Part shown: positions 1 to 5,774 of the stretch, in pieces
How positions within the stretch are numbered: the stretch's first letter is position 1
How the letters are laid out: each line of letters begins with the position of its first letter
Origin: Aquimarina sp.
GTDB lineage: Bacteria; Bacteroidota; Bacteroidia; Flavobacteriales; Flavobacteriaceae
Direction: 5' to 3'
NCBI GenBank assembly: GCA_020628975.1
Contig: JAHDEF010000118.1
Coordinates: 1-5,774 of the forward strand
Length of the DNA: 5,774 bases
Translations under genes and position numbers: made by a program
The notes under the pieces: model-generated
Told to the model about the DNA's origin: nothing
The model's database searches: none
Seen by the model: the letters and a program-made list of their open reading frames with translations, nothing else

Positions 1-1506
1 AACGACTCGTTGGAAAATGTAAATTTGACTGATATTCAAAATGAATTACTACAAATAGAATATGCCAATGAGCAACTTAGCCCTGAACAGGTAGCCTTAA
101 AATTCAAAAAAATAAAAATGAATTTTGAAAATGCTGCGTTGATAACCATTTCTGATTTTCAAGATAAAAACTGGAATTACAAACCTTTACTTAATGTTTC
201 TAATGGTATTATAAAACTTAAAGCTTTAGAAACGAATAATATTGCCATAGATAGCGTTTGGAGAAGTACCAATAATGAAAATGAGATTAATATTGCTTTG
301 AGTAATGTAGGAGATCAAGCACAAACCACCGTTTCTATATTCAATAAAAAGGAACTTTTAGGAAGAAGCACTGTAAATTTCGAGAAGAAAAATAGTATTA
401 AAACCTTTACACTTCCAAAAAACAAAGCTATCGAGGGACAAATTTCCATTGTCGATAAAGGGCTTTCTTTTGATAATCAATACTTCTTTAGTATTCAACC
501 AACATCCTTATCAAGAGTGATAAGTATAGGGGATCAGAATCAAGAATTTCTTTATAAAATATATACAAAAGATCGATTTAAATTTTCAAGCACATCGGCT
601 TCTAATATAAATTTTGCTGAACTTACTAAAGCAAATACGATCATTTTAAATGAAGTAGAGCAGATAGAAAAACCGTTAGAAAACTTACTTGTTCAATTTT
701 TAAAAAACGACGGTACACTAATTGTTATTCCTCCTAAAAATACAACTACCTCATTCCTTACTAGTATTAAAGCTATTTCAGGTATCGAAATGGGAACTTC
801 AATTAAAGAGGAGCAAAAAATAACTCAAATAAATTTTAGCCACCCTAGCTTCAAAGGGGTATTTACAAAAACTATTGATAATTTTCAATACCCACAAACA
901 GCTACTTATAGAAAATTGAAAAATGTAAATTGGTTACTGAATTACCAAAACAACGAAGCTTTTTTGGGTAACCGACAAAAAGTTTTTGCCTTTTCATCGG
1001 CTTTATCCAAGGAGTCTTCTAATTTTCTAAATTCGCCATTAGTGGTACCCACTTTTTTCAAACTTGGACTTAAAGCTTCTGAAAATAAAAATATCAGTTA
1101 TATCATAGGGAAGGCTAATGAATATTTTATACCACTACAGTTAAAGGAAGATCAAGTAATTCAATTAAAAAGTCAACATGAAACTTTCATTCCGCTGCAG
1201 CAAACTTATAGTGATTATGTTAAAATAATGACTTCCGAGCTTCCAAAAAACGCAGGAAATTACACAGTAGTTACCTCTAAATCAAATCAAAATAGCAATT
1301 ATAGTATTAGCTATAATTATAATACTTCCGAAAGCAATTTGAATTATATTTCACTTCCCGAAAGCGAAAATACATTTAGTTCTATTGCTGAATATTTTTC
1401 TCAACTAAAAGCTGGTTTCCAAACTACCGACTTATGGAAATGGTTTATTATTTTTGCGGTAATTTTCTTATTAATTGAAATTCTCTTATTAAAATTTCTG
1501 AAATGA
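1..1506 (+). CDS. BatA-domain-type membrane protein, C-terminal part (5' end outside window)
   Basis: The reading frame is open from the first base (AAC GAC TCG TTG...), so the TTG at 10 is probably an internal Leu codon and the gene begins upstream. The window shows 501 codons and the TGA at 1504. Numbered from the first codon, an LITISDF strand near 47-53 resembles the end of a von Willebrand A-like domain. A segment near 170-245, with an ANTIILNE strand and a loop rich in glycine/asparagine before LIVIPP, resembles the glutamine-amidotransferase-like core of these proteins. The last ~21 residues (WFIIF...LLLKFLK) form one hydrophobic helix with a short basic end. This matches the C-terminal anchor of flavobacterial proteins that carry an N-terminal BatA double membrane anchor. 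The N-terminal anchor itself is not visible. The likely role is an inner-membrane protein with a large extracytoplasmic part; its function is not established. It overlaps the next gene by 4 bases. The coding call is very sure, the family call moderate. Confidence 0.6.
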   Translation, partial: NDSLENVNLTDIQNELLQIEYANEQLSPEQVALKFKKIKMNFENAALITISDFQDKNWNYKPLLNVSNGIIKLKALETNNIAIDSVWRSTNNENEINIALSNVGDQAQTTVSIFNKKELLGRSTVNFEKKNSIKTFTLPKNKAIEGQISIVDKGLSFDNQYFFSIQPTSLSRVISIGDQNQEFLYKIYTKDRFKFSSTSASNINFAELTKANTIILNEVEQIEKPLENLLVQFLKNDGTLIVIPPKNTTTSFLTSIKAISGIEMGTSIKEEQKITQINFSHPSFKGVFTKTIDNFQYPQTATYRKLKNVNWLLNYQNNEAFLGNRQKVFAFSSALSKESSNFLNSPLVVPTFFKLGLKASENKNISYIIGKANEYFIPLQLKEDQVIQLKSQHETFIPLQQTYSDYVKIMTSELPKNAGNYTVVTSKSNQNSNYSISYNYNTSESNLNYISLPESENTFSSIAEYFSQLKAGFQTTDLWKWFIIFAVIFLLIEILLLKFLK

Positions 1507-2756
1507 ATATTCTTATAAAATCCGCTTGTATTATCGATAGTAAATCTTCTTTTCATAATCAAACGGTTGATATTCTAATAGAAAACGGAAAAATTCGTAA
1601 AATAGAAAACCACATCATTTCTAAAGACTCCGAGGAAATTAATTTAGAAAATTTACACGTTTCCTCTGGTTGGTTTGATAGTAGTGTCGCATTCGGCGAA
1701 CCTGGCTACGAAGAACGAGAAACTCTTTTAAACGGACTTAAAACTGCTGCTTTAAGTGGTTTCACCAAAATAGCTTTACAACCCAATACTTCGCCAATTG
1801 TAGATAATGCTAGTAGTGTTAATTACTTAAAAAATTATCCGCATACATTTGCAACTGAAATAGTTCCTATAGGTACCTTAACTACTAAAGGTGATGGTAT
1901 CGATCTAGCTGAGCTTTATGATATGCAACAGCACGGCGCAGTGAGTTTCGGTGATTATAAAAAAGCCATAAAAAACCCTAATTTATTAAAACTAGCACTG
2001 CAATACTCCCAAAGTTTTAACGGCTTGGTGCAATCCTTTCCTTTAGATACACAAATTGCAGGTAACGCTTTTGTAAACGAAAGCTCAAACACCATGCAAC
2101 TAGGCTTCAAAGGAATCCCCAACCTTGCAGAAGAATTACAATTAACACGAGATTTATATATTTTAGAATATACTGGAGGTAAATTACACATACCTACCAT
2201 ATCAACAGCCGCTTCTGTTAACTTAATTAAAGCAGCGAAAGCAAAGGGCTTACAAGTTTCTTGTAGCGTTGCTGTGTACCAGTTATTATTTAATGATGAA
2301 TGCCTTCAGTCTTTTGACCCTAATTTTAAAGTTATGCCTCCATTACGTAGTGAGACAGATCGCTTAGCATTGGTAAAAGGTGTCGAAGATGGTATTATCG
2401 ATATGGTAACATCTGACCATTGTCCTATTGATATAGAAAATAAAAAAGTCGTAATGCATCAAGCTGAATATGGCACCATTGGTCTCGAATCGGCATTTGG
2501 AGCTTTAAGAACGTTGTTTGATATTGAAACTATAGTACAGACTTTTAACAACGGAAAAGAGCTATTCGGAATAGAAAATCAGACTATTGCCGTAGGAAGC
2601 ATGGCTGATTTAACGTTGTTTAATCCTGAGGGGACTACATTATTTTCAGAAGAAGCTATATTATCAACTTCAAAAAACTCGCTTTTTACAGATACTAAGT
2701 TAACAGGAAGTGTTTACGGAACTATAGTAAAAAACAAGACTACTTTAAAATCATAA
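1503..2756 (+). CDS. Dihydroorotase-family protein, probably non-catalytic (PyrC/PyrX-like)
   Basis: The 417 residues are the usual length for type I dihydroorotases, which close N-carbamoyl-aspartate to dihydroorotate in pyrimidine synthesis. Fold motifs are clear: the N-terminal sandwich (ILIENGKIRKI, 24-34), EPGYEERET (66-73), PNTSPIVDN (94-102), PPLRSETDR (279-287) and AVGSMADLTLFNP (363-375), typical of the amidohydrolase C-terminus. The active-site residues are mostly gone. The family's DLHVHLREPG is DSSVAFGEPG (59-68), so both metal-binding His are Ser61 and Ala63 and the substrate Arg is Gly65. FSDDG is FGDYK (149-153). The His of HCED is Phe179, and the His of HI.HVST is Thr232. Only Asp305-His306 remains of T/SDHAPH. 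It resembles the inactive PyrC' (PyrX) partners known for some aspartate transcarbamoylases, but no pyrB is visible here. The ATG overlaps the preceding stop (ATGA), suggesting translational coupling. Family membership is very sure; loss of activity is inferred from residues. Confidence 0.85.
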   Translation: MNILIKSACIIDSKSSFHNQTVDILIENGKIRKIENHIISKDSEEINLENLHVSSGWFDSSVAFGEPGYEERETLLNGLKTAALSGFTKIALQPNTSPIVDNASSVNYLKNYPHTFATEIVPIGTLTTKGDGIDLAELYDMQQHGAVSFGDYKKAIKNPNLLKLALQYSQSFNGLVQSFPLDTQIAGNAFVNESSNTMQLGFKGIPNLAEELQLTRDLYILEYTGGKLHIPTISTAASVNLIKAAKAKGLQVSCSVAVYQLLFNDECLQSFDPNFKVMPPLRSETDRLALVKGVEDGIIDMVTSDHCPIDIENKKVVMHQAEYGTIGLESAFGALRTLFDIETIVQTFNNGKELFGIENQTIAVGSMADLTLFNPEGTTLFSEEAILSTSKNSLFTDTKLTGSVYGTIVKNKTTLKS

Positions 2757-2762
2757 TTTATA

Positions 2763-3089
2763 ATGGCTACCCCTACAAAAGATGCCCGAATTAGTGCCAT
2801 AGCAAGTTACTTTACTTTTATTGGTTGGATTATTGGATTTTTTATCAATTTAGATGAACGCCATGAATTTGCTAATTTTCACTTAAGACAATCTTTAGGT
2901 ATACAAACCTTATTTTATGCCGTTGGAGCATTGTTAGGCTTGACAACTTCTGTTTATGCAGGTTATGGATTTTTACTGGCTTTCTTAATTTTATGGGGAT
3001 ATGCTGTTGGAACAGCGGTTCAAAATGAAATGAAGCCCGTACCATTAGTAGGGCAATTTTTTCAAAAAATTTTCAAATTCATTAAGTAA
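2763..3089 (+). CDS. Small membrane protein, DUF4870/Tic20-like
   Basis: This is a 108-residue, mostly hydrophobic protein. Membrane segments are likely at about 12-29 (AIASYFTFIGWIIGFFIN), 47-62 (IQTLFYAVGALLGLTT) and 66-84. Between the first two lies a polar loop, LDERHEFANFHLRQSLG, whose FH-x-R-Q core is typical of DUF4870/Tic20-like proteins. The tail KPVPLVGQFFQKIFKFIK carries the P-x-P-x-x-G signature seen after the last helix in that group and ends in a basic amphipathic stretch. The molecular function of the bacterial family is not known; the relation to chloroplast import component Tic20 is distant. The gene starts 6 bases after the dihydroorotase-like gene, with no Shine-Dalgarno site, and its TAA shares one base with the next ATG, so it is probably translated within the same operon. 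The gene is certain, the family name moderately so. Confidence 0.65.
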   Translation: MATPTKDARISAIASYFTFIGWIIGFFINLDERHEFANFHLRQSLGIQTLFYAVGALLGLTTSVYAGYGFLLAFLILWGYAVGTAVQNEMKPVPLVGQFFQKIFKFIK

Positions 3090-3751
3090 TGGGCGAATTA
3101 TCGTTGTTTCATATCATCCAAAAACCTAAAGAAAATTCTGGTACTAAGGCTCCTGCCCTATTTTTATTTCACGGCTATGGAAGTGATGAAAATGATTTAT
3201 TTAGTTTTGCTAGTGAATTACCAGATGAATTGTTTATTATTTCTGTAAGGGCTCCGCACCCTATGCAACCTTATGGTAATGCTTGGTATACCATACATTG
3301 GGACAATGCCGTAGCGAACGGGAAATTTAACGATATACCCGAAGCCATAGCATCGAGAGATCTTATTGCAAAATTTATTGTTGAAGCTACTACCACATAT
3401 AACTTAGATTCGAATAATATTTCATTACTTGGTTTTTCACAAGGTTGTATTCTAAGCTTAGCCGTAGCCCTTTCGTATCCAAAACTTGCTAAAAATGTTA
3501 TCGGACTTAGTGGCTATCTAGATCCCGAAATGCTACAAGCGGGTTACGAAAAACAAAATTTTTCTTCTCTTAATATATTCTTATCACATGGTACGGTTGA
3601 CCAAGTCATACCGATTGAATGGGCGCAAAAAACACCCTCATTTCTAAAACCTTTAGGAATTGAAACCCAACTACGTGAATACCCTGTTGGGCACGGCGTA
3701 GCACCGCAAAATTTCTACGATTTAAAACAATGGTTAATCGAACATTTATAA
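3089..3751 (+). CDS. Alpha/beta-hydrolase, phospholipase/carboxylesterase family
   Basis: This 220-residue protein is the standard size for the cytosolic LysoPLA/carboxylesterase (YpfH/APT-like) family, which hydrolyses short acyl esters, lysophospholipids or acyl-thioesters. The fold is readable in order: strand plus oxyanion segment LFLFHGYGSDENDL (24-37), RAPHPMQPYGNAWY (54-67, the family's RAP..., W/Y region), nucleophile elbow GFSQG with Ser117, the strand before the acid residue LSHGTVDQVIP with Asp171, and GHGVAP with His202. The Ser-Asp-His triad is therefore complete. No signal peptide or membrane segment is visible, so a cytoplasmic location is likely. The start ATG overlaps the stop of the preceding gene by one base (TAATG), a classic coupling arrangement. 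The natural substrate cannot be told from the sequence. Family assignment is strong. Confidence 0.9.
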   Translation: MGELSLFHIIQKPKENSGTKAPALFLFHGYGSDENDLFSFASELPDELFIISVRAPHPMQPYGNAWYTIHWDNAVANGKFNDIPEAIASRDLIAKFIVEATTTYNLDSNNISLLGFSQGCILSLAVALSYPKLAKNVIGLSGYLDPEMLQAGYEKQNFSSLNIFLSHGTVDQVIPIEWAQKTPSFLKPLGIETQLREYPVGHGVAPQNFYDLKQWLIEHL

Positions 3752-3752
3752 T

Positions 3753-4349
3753 ATGAATTGGTTATATGCTTTAGACCTTATTGGTACTTTGGTTTTTGCT
3801 ATTAGTGGGGTATTAACTGCAATACATAAAAAATTTGATGTAGTGGGTTCTATCGTAATAGGCTTAGTGACTGCTGTTGGTGGAGGTACACTAAGAGATG
3901 TACTTATTGGCAAAACACCTGTTGGTTGGATGCAAGATTTAAATTATTTCTACGCTATTCTATTGGCTGTAATACTTTCTTACCTATTCGAAAAACACAT
4001 TATCAAATGGACAAAAATCATGTTTATATTTGATACTATTGGTATAGGTGTGTTTACCATTCTAGGAATTCAAAAAACAGCCACTACTGGTTTGGGACTT
4101 CCCATTATACTTTTTATGGGAGTAATATCAGCGGTTTTTGGCGGGGTAATTCGCGACGTACTTACTAATGAAGTTCCTTTGATTTTCAGGAAAGAAATAT
4201 ATGCCTCTGCCTGCTTATTAGGAGGTATTGTTTTCGTAACGCTCGAGTTTCTTAATTTGCCTGCCAACTTTAATGCTGTTTGTTGTATGTTGATTATTAG
4301 CATCATACGATATTTTGCTATAAAAAAACACTGGTCACTTCATTTTTAA
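3753..4349 (+). CDS. Trimeric intracellular cation (TRIC) channel family protein (UPF0126)
   Basis: This 198-residue, highly hydrophobic protein has the internal duplication typical of prokaryotic TRIC channels (UPF0126; also called the glycine-transporter domain family, with E. coli YicG/YadS as relatives). The first repeat contains FAISGVLTAIHKKFDVVGSIVIGLVTAVGGGTLRDVLIG (15-53), with Gly43-45 and Arg48-Asp49. The second contains FMGVISAVFGGVIRDVLTNEVPLIFRKEIYA (121-151), with Gly130-131, Arg134-Asp135 and the characteristic KEIYA at 147-151. About seven membrane helices are expected, three per repeat plus one. Members conduct monovalent cations as homotrimers in the inner membrane, though glycine transport has also been proposed for some. 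The length is normal and both repeat signatures are intact, so it looks functional. It begins one base after the hydrolase stop and is the last gene of the packed string. A 214-base gap follows. The physiological link to its neighbours is unknown. Confidence 0.9.
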   Translation: MNWLYALDLIGTLVFAISGVLTAIHKKFDVVGSIVIGLVTAVGGGTLRDVLIGKTPVGWMQDLNYFYAILLAVILSYLFEKHIIKWTKIMFIFDTIGIGVFTILGIQKTATTGLGLPIILFMGVISAVFGGVIRDVLTNEVPLIFRKEIYASACLLGGIVFVTLEFLNLPANFNAVCCMLIISIIRYFAIKKHWSLHF

Positions 4350-4409
4350 TAGTACTTACCAATTGTTTGGAAAATAAATTTGCTTAATTATAGTTCTACT
4401 GTAAACAAA

Positions 4410-4425
4410 AAGTAATCAATTACTT
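4410..4425. repeat. Short perfect inverted repeat, 7-base arms
   Basis: AAGTAAT and ATTACTT flank a two-base CA centre, 61 bases past the TRIC stop codon. It is AT-rich and short enough to arise by chance in such DNA. It has no T-run after it and differs in sequence from the palindrome before the MarR gene. It could be a minor binding site; no function can be assigned. Confidence 0.25.
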
Positions 4426-4447
4426 CAATTAATAAGAATTTATCATT

Positions 4448-4480
4448 ATTTTAAGGCTAAAATTCCAAAAGCTTTAAAAT
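4448..4480 (+). terminator. Possible weak terminator: imperfect inverted repeat downstream of the TRIC gene
   Basis: The arms 4448-4458 (ATTTTAAGGCT) and 4470-4480 (AGCTTTAAAAT) pair over 11 bases; the one mismatch becomes G-U in RNA. The loop is 11 bases. The stem is AT-rich and the nearest T-run (4492-4496) begins 11 bases past the stem, so it is a poor fit to a classic intrinsic terminator. It lies about 100 bases after the TRIC stop and upstream of the MarR promoter candidate, where an operon end would be expected. It could instead be a second protein-binding site or chance. Confidence 0.3.
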
Positions 4481-4494
4481 TGCTCTGTAAGTTT

Positions 4495-4521
4495 TTGACA
4501 ATTTTATGACTTATTTATTAT
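4495..4521 (+). promoter_or_regulatory. Candidate promoter of the MarR-fadN operon
   Basis: TTGACA lies at 4495-4500, preceded by a T-run (TTTTTGACA, which also contains the TTTG favoured at -33 in Bacteroidota). A TATTAT hexamer is at 4516-4521 after a 15-base spacer, shorter than the usual 17. No good TAnnTTTG (the Bacteroidota -7 box) occurs at the right distance. The exact -10 is therefore uncertain, but this is the only TTGACA in the gap. The -10 candidate lies inside the 24-base palindrome, so a bound regulator would block polymerase. The leader would be roughly 35-40 bases. Confidence 0.45.
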
Positions 4522-4536
4522 GCGTGCATAATAAAT
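4513..4536. promoter_or_regulatory. Perfect 24-base inverted repeat, likely MarR operator
   Basis: Two perfect 11-base arms, ATTTATTATGC (4513-4523) and GCATAATAAAT (4526-4536), flank a two-base centre GT. The repeat lies 27 bases before the MarR start codon and covers the likely -10/transcription-start region. MarR-family dimers usually bind near-perfect palindromes of about 16-24 bases in their own promoters, so the natural reading is an autoregulatory operator that also controls the downstream dehydrogenase gene. With a two-base centre and no T-run directly behind it, it is a poor terminator candidate. The palindrome is seen directly; its binding by this regulator is inferred. Confidence 0.65.
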
Positions 4537-4563
4537 TTTTTATATATTTAAAAAAAATACAGA

Positions 4564-5016
4564 ATGAACGATGTTACTATAGATTACTGGTTACGATCTA
4601 CGTGGATGGCAGTGTCTAAAATGTATAATGAAGAAGCGCAAAAAAAAGGAAGTACTATGGCTACAGGCTTTGCTTTAATAAGTATTGATCCTGAAGAAGG
4701 AACTCCTTCTACAGCTTTGGGTCCTAAAATGGGTATGGAAGCTACAAGCTTGTCGCGTACTTTAAAAAATATGGAAGAAAAAGGTTTAATTGAACGTAAA
4801 CCAAATCCTGAAGACGGCCGTAGCGTGCTTATCTGTTTGACAGAATTTGGCGTAGAAATGCGTGAATACTCTAAAGAAGTGGTTTTTAAATTTGATACTG
4901 CCATTCGTAATACCATTGATCCACAAAAACTAGAAATTTTTATTGAAGTATTTCAAATTATAAATGATTTAGTTAGTAACAAAAAAATATACAAACAAAA
5001 GAATAGCTTAATTTAA
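4564..5016 (+). CDS. MarR-family winged-helix transcriptional regulator
   Basis: The 150 residues are a normal MarR length. After an N-terminal helical dimerisation part (about 1-35), the winged helix-turn-helix is clear. MEATSLSRTLKNMEEKGLIERKPNPEDGRSVLICLTEFG (58-96) includes the recognition helix (T61-SLSRTLKNMEEKG), the wing with the family's D-x-R signature at Asp84-Gly85-Arg86, and the following strand ending in LTEFG. A C-terminal helix (about 98-140) completes the dimer interface. The ATG at 4564 is the first possible start, because an in-frame TAA lies at 4549-4551; the leader is A-rich without a Shine-Dalgarno site. It is followed 8 bases later by a FadN-type beta-oxidation gene and preceded by a perfect palindrome. 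It probably represses its own operon and senses fatty acids or acyl-CoA, though the ligand is an inference from context. Family assignment is very sure. Confidence 0.95.
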   Translation: MNDVTIDYWLRSTWMAVSKMYNEEAQKKGSTMATGFALISIDPEEGTPSTALGPKMGMEATSLSRTLKNMEEKGLIERKPNPEDGRSVLICLTEFGVEMREYSKEVVFKFDTAIRNTIDPQKLEIFIEVFQIINDLVSNKKIYKQKNSLI

Positions 5017-5024
5017 AATCAATT

Positions 5025-5774
5025 ATGCCAATGAAACGAATTATAAAAAAAGTCGCAGTCATCGGTTCGGGAATCATGGGTTCAGGAATCGCTTGCCACT
5101 TTGCTAACATTGGTGTTGAGGTATTACTGCTCGATATTGTTCCTAGGGAACTCAATGAAAAAGAGCAAGCTAAAGGCCTTACGCTAAAAGATAAAGTGGT
5201 TAGAAATCGTTTGGTAAACGAGGCTTTACAAAAAGCATTAAAAAGCAAACCGTCACCCATTTACAGTCAAAATTTTGCTTCGAGAATTTCTACAGGTAAT
5301 TTAGAAGACGATATCACTAAGATTAGTGAAGTAGATTGGATTATCGAGGTTGTTGTAGAACGCTTAGATATCAAGAAAAAAGTTTTTGAAAATCTTGAAA
5401 AATATAGAACTCCAGGTACATTAATTACAAGTAATACCTCGGGGATTCCTATTAAATTTATGAGTGAAGGTCGGAGTGATGATTTTCAAAAACATTTCTG
5501 CGGAACTCACTTCTTTAACCCAGCACGTTACTTAAAATTATTTGAAATAATTCCAGGCCCTAAAACTTCACCAGAAGTATTAGAATTTTTAAATAACTAT
5601 GGAGATCAATATTTAGGAAAAACTTCTGTGATCGCTAAAGACACCCCTGCATTTATTGGAAATCGCATTGGAATTTTTAGTATTCAAAGCCTTTTTCATA
5701 CCGTAAAGGACATGAATCTAACTATTGAAGAAGTAGATAAATTAACAGGACCTGTTATCGGTCGCCCAAAATCG
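5025..5774 (+). CDS. fadN: 3-hydroxyacyl-CoA dehydrogenase, FadN type, N-terminal part (3' end outside window)
   Basis: An open frame of 250 codons runs to the window edge without a stop. It encodes the NAD-binding and start of the C-terminal domain of a 3-hydroxyacyl-CoA dehydrogenase, which oxidises L-3-hydroxyacyl-CoA in fatty-acid beta-oxidation. Visible are the Rossmann motif GSGIMG (14-19), Asp37 at the end of the second strand (NAD ribose), WIIEVVVERLDIKKKVF (105-121), SNTSG (136-140), the catalytic His162 in THFFNPARYLKLFE with Glu174, and KDTPAFIGNRIG (205-216). The insert after strand two (GNLEDD and neighbouring residues) and TGPVIGRPKS match the B. subtilis FadN type. Those proteins are about 800 residues, with a C-terminal enoyl-CoA hydratase domain that would lie outside this window. 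The start is ATG 5025 or ATG 5031, since an in-frame TAG at 5004-5006 excludes earlier ones. Co-transcription with the MarR gene is likely. Confidence 0.85.
   Translation, partial: MPMKRIIKKVAVIGSGIMGSGIACHFANIGVEVLLLDIVPRELNEKEQAKGLTLKDKVVRNRLVNEALQKALKSKPSPIYSQNFASRISTGNLEDDITKISEVDWIIEVVVERLDIKKKVFENLEKYRTPGTLITSNTSGIPIKFMSEGRSDDFQKHFCGTHFFNPARYLKLFEIIPGPKTSPEVLEFLNNYGDQYLGKTSVIAKDTPAFIGNRIGIFSIQSLFHTVKDMNLTIEEVDKLTGPVIGRPKS

Noticed and set aside
10..12. TTG as the start of the first gene
   Set aside because: The frame is open to base 1, the protein lacks the N-terminal part expected of its family, and no start-like context is seen, so the gene begins outside the window.
1126..1212. Repeated FIPLQ pentapeptide in the BatA-type protein (two copies 20 residues apart)
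   Set aside because: Only five residues repeat and the nucleotide sequences differ; more likely equivalent strands of the fold or chance than a true repeat.
1955..2200. 81-codon minus-strand frame
   Set aside because: It lies wholly inside the dihydroorotase-like gene, whose protein is a clear family match; the minus-strand translation shows no recognisable domain.
4070..4306. 78-codon minus-strand frame
   Set aside because: Shadow of the TRIC gene, which has both repeat signatures; no domain in the reverse translation.
4375..4382. TAAATTTG, a perfect match to the Bacteroidota -7 box TAnnTTTG
   Set aside because: There is no TTG/TTTG at the matching -33 distance, it lies just after the TRIC stop, and such a match is not rare in DNA this AT-rich.
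4350..4563. Possible small RNA, tRNA or riboswitch in the intergenic gap
   Set aside because: No cloverleaf, no GC-rich structured core and no recognisable riboswitch motif; only the AT-rich inverted repeats listed.
4584..4916. 110-codon minus-strand frame
   Set aside because: Antisense to the winged-helix region of the MarR gene, whose motifs are unambiguous.
4973..5260. 95-codon minus-strand frame
   Set aside because: It covers the NAD-binding motif of the FadN-type gene on the opposite strand; the + strand frame is clearly coding.

Overview
The window looks like chromosomal DNA from a member of the Bacteroidota, most likely a marine-type Flavobacteriia. It is strongly AT-rich and has no Shine-Dalgarno-like sites before its starts; A/T-rich leaders are usual in this phylum. 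The gene set (BatA-type membrane protein, dihydroorotase homologue, small Tic20/DUF4870-like membrane protein, carboxylesterase, TRIC-type channel, then MarR regulator and FadN-type beta-oxidation enzyme) fits that group. All genes are on the + strand.

Region 1 (1-4349) is one tightly packed string of five genes. The 3' part of a BatA-domain-type membrane protein enters from the left edge and overlaps by 4 bases (ATGA) with a dihydroorotase-family gene. A 108-residue membrane protein follows after 6 bases, then a serine hydrolase overlapping it by one base (TAATG), then a TRIC/UPF0126 cation-channel gene one base later. The spacing implies co-transcription and translational coupling. The products share no obvious pathway: two or three are membrane proteins and two resemble soluble enzymes.

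Region 2 (4350-4563) is the only sizeable intergenic stretch, at 214 bases. It holds an imperfect inverted repeat that may end the upstream operon, a TTGACA promoter element, and a perfect 24-base inverted repeat just before the MarR start. That repeat is the best operator candidate in the window.

Region 3 (4564-5774) is the start of a second operon. A 150-residue MarR-family regulator is followed 8 bases later by a 3-hydroxyacyl-CoA dehydrogenase of the FadN type, cut by the right edge after 250 codons. The layout suggests a fatty-acid beta-oxidation operon controlled by its own first gene through the 24-base palindrome.

The most notable point is that the dihydroorotase homologue lacks nearly every metal-binding and catalytic residue of active type I dihydroorotases, although the fold-level motifs around them are intact. 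It is therefore probably a non-catalytic or repurposed protein, and annotating it as an active PyrC would be misleading. I found no mobile element, CRISPR array, RNA gene or wholly novel system.
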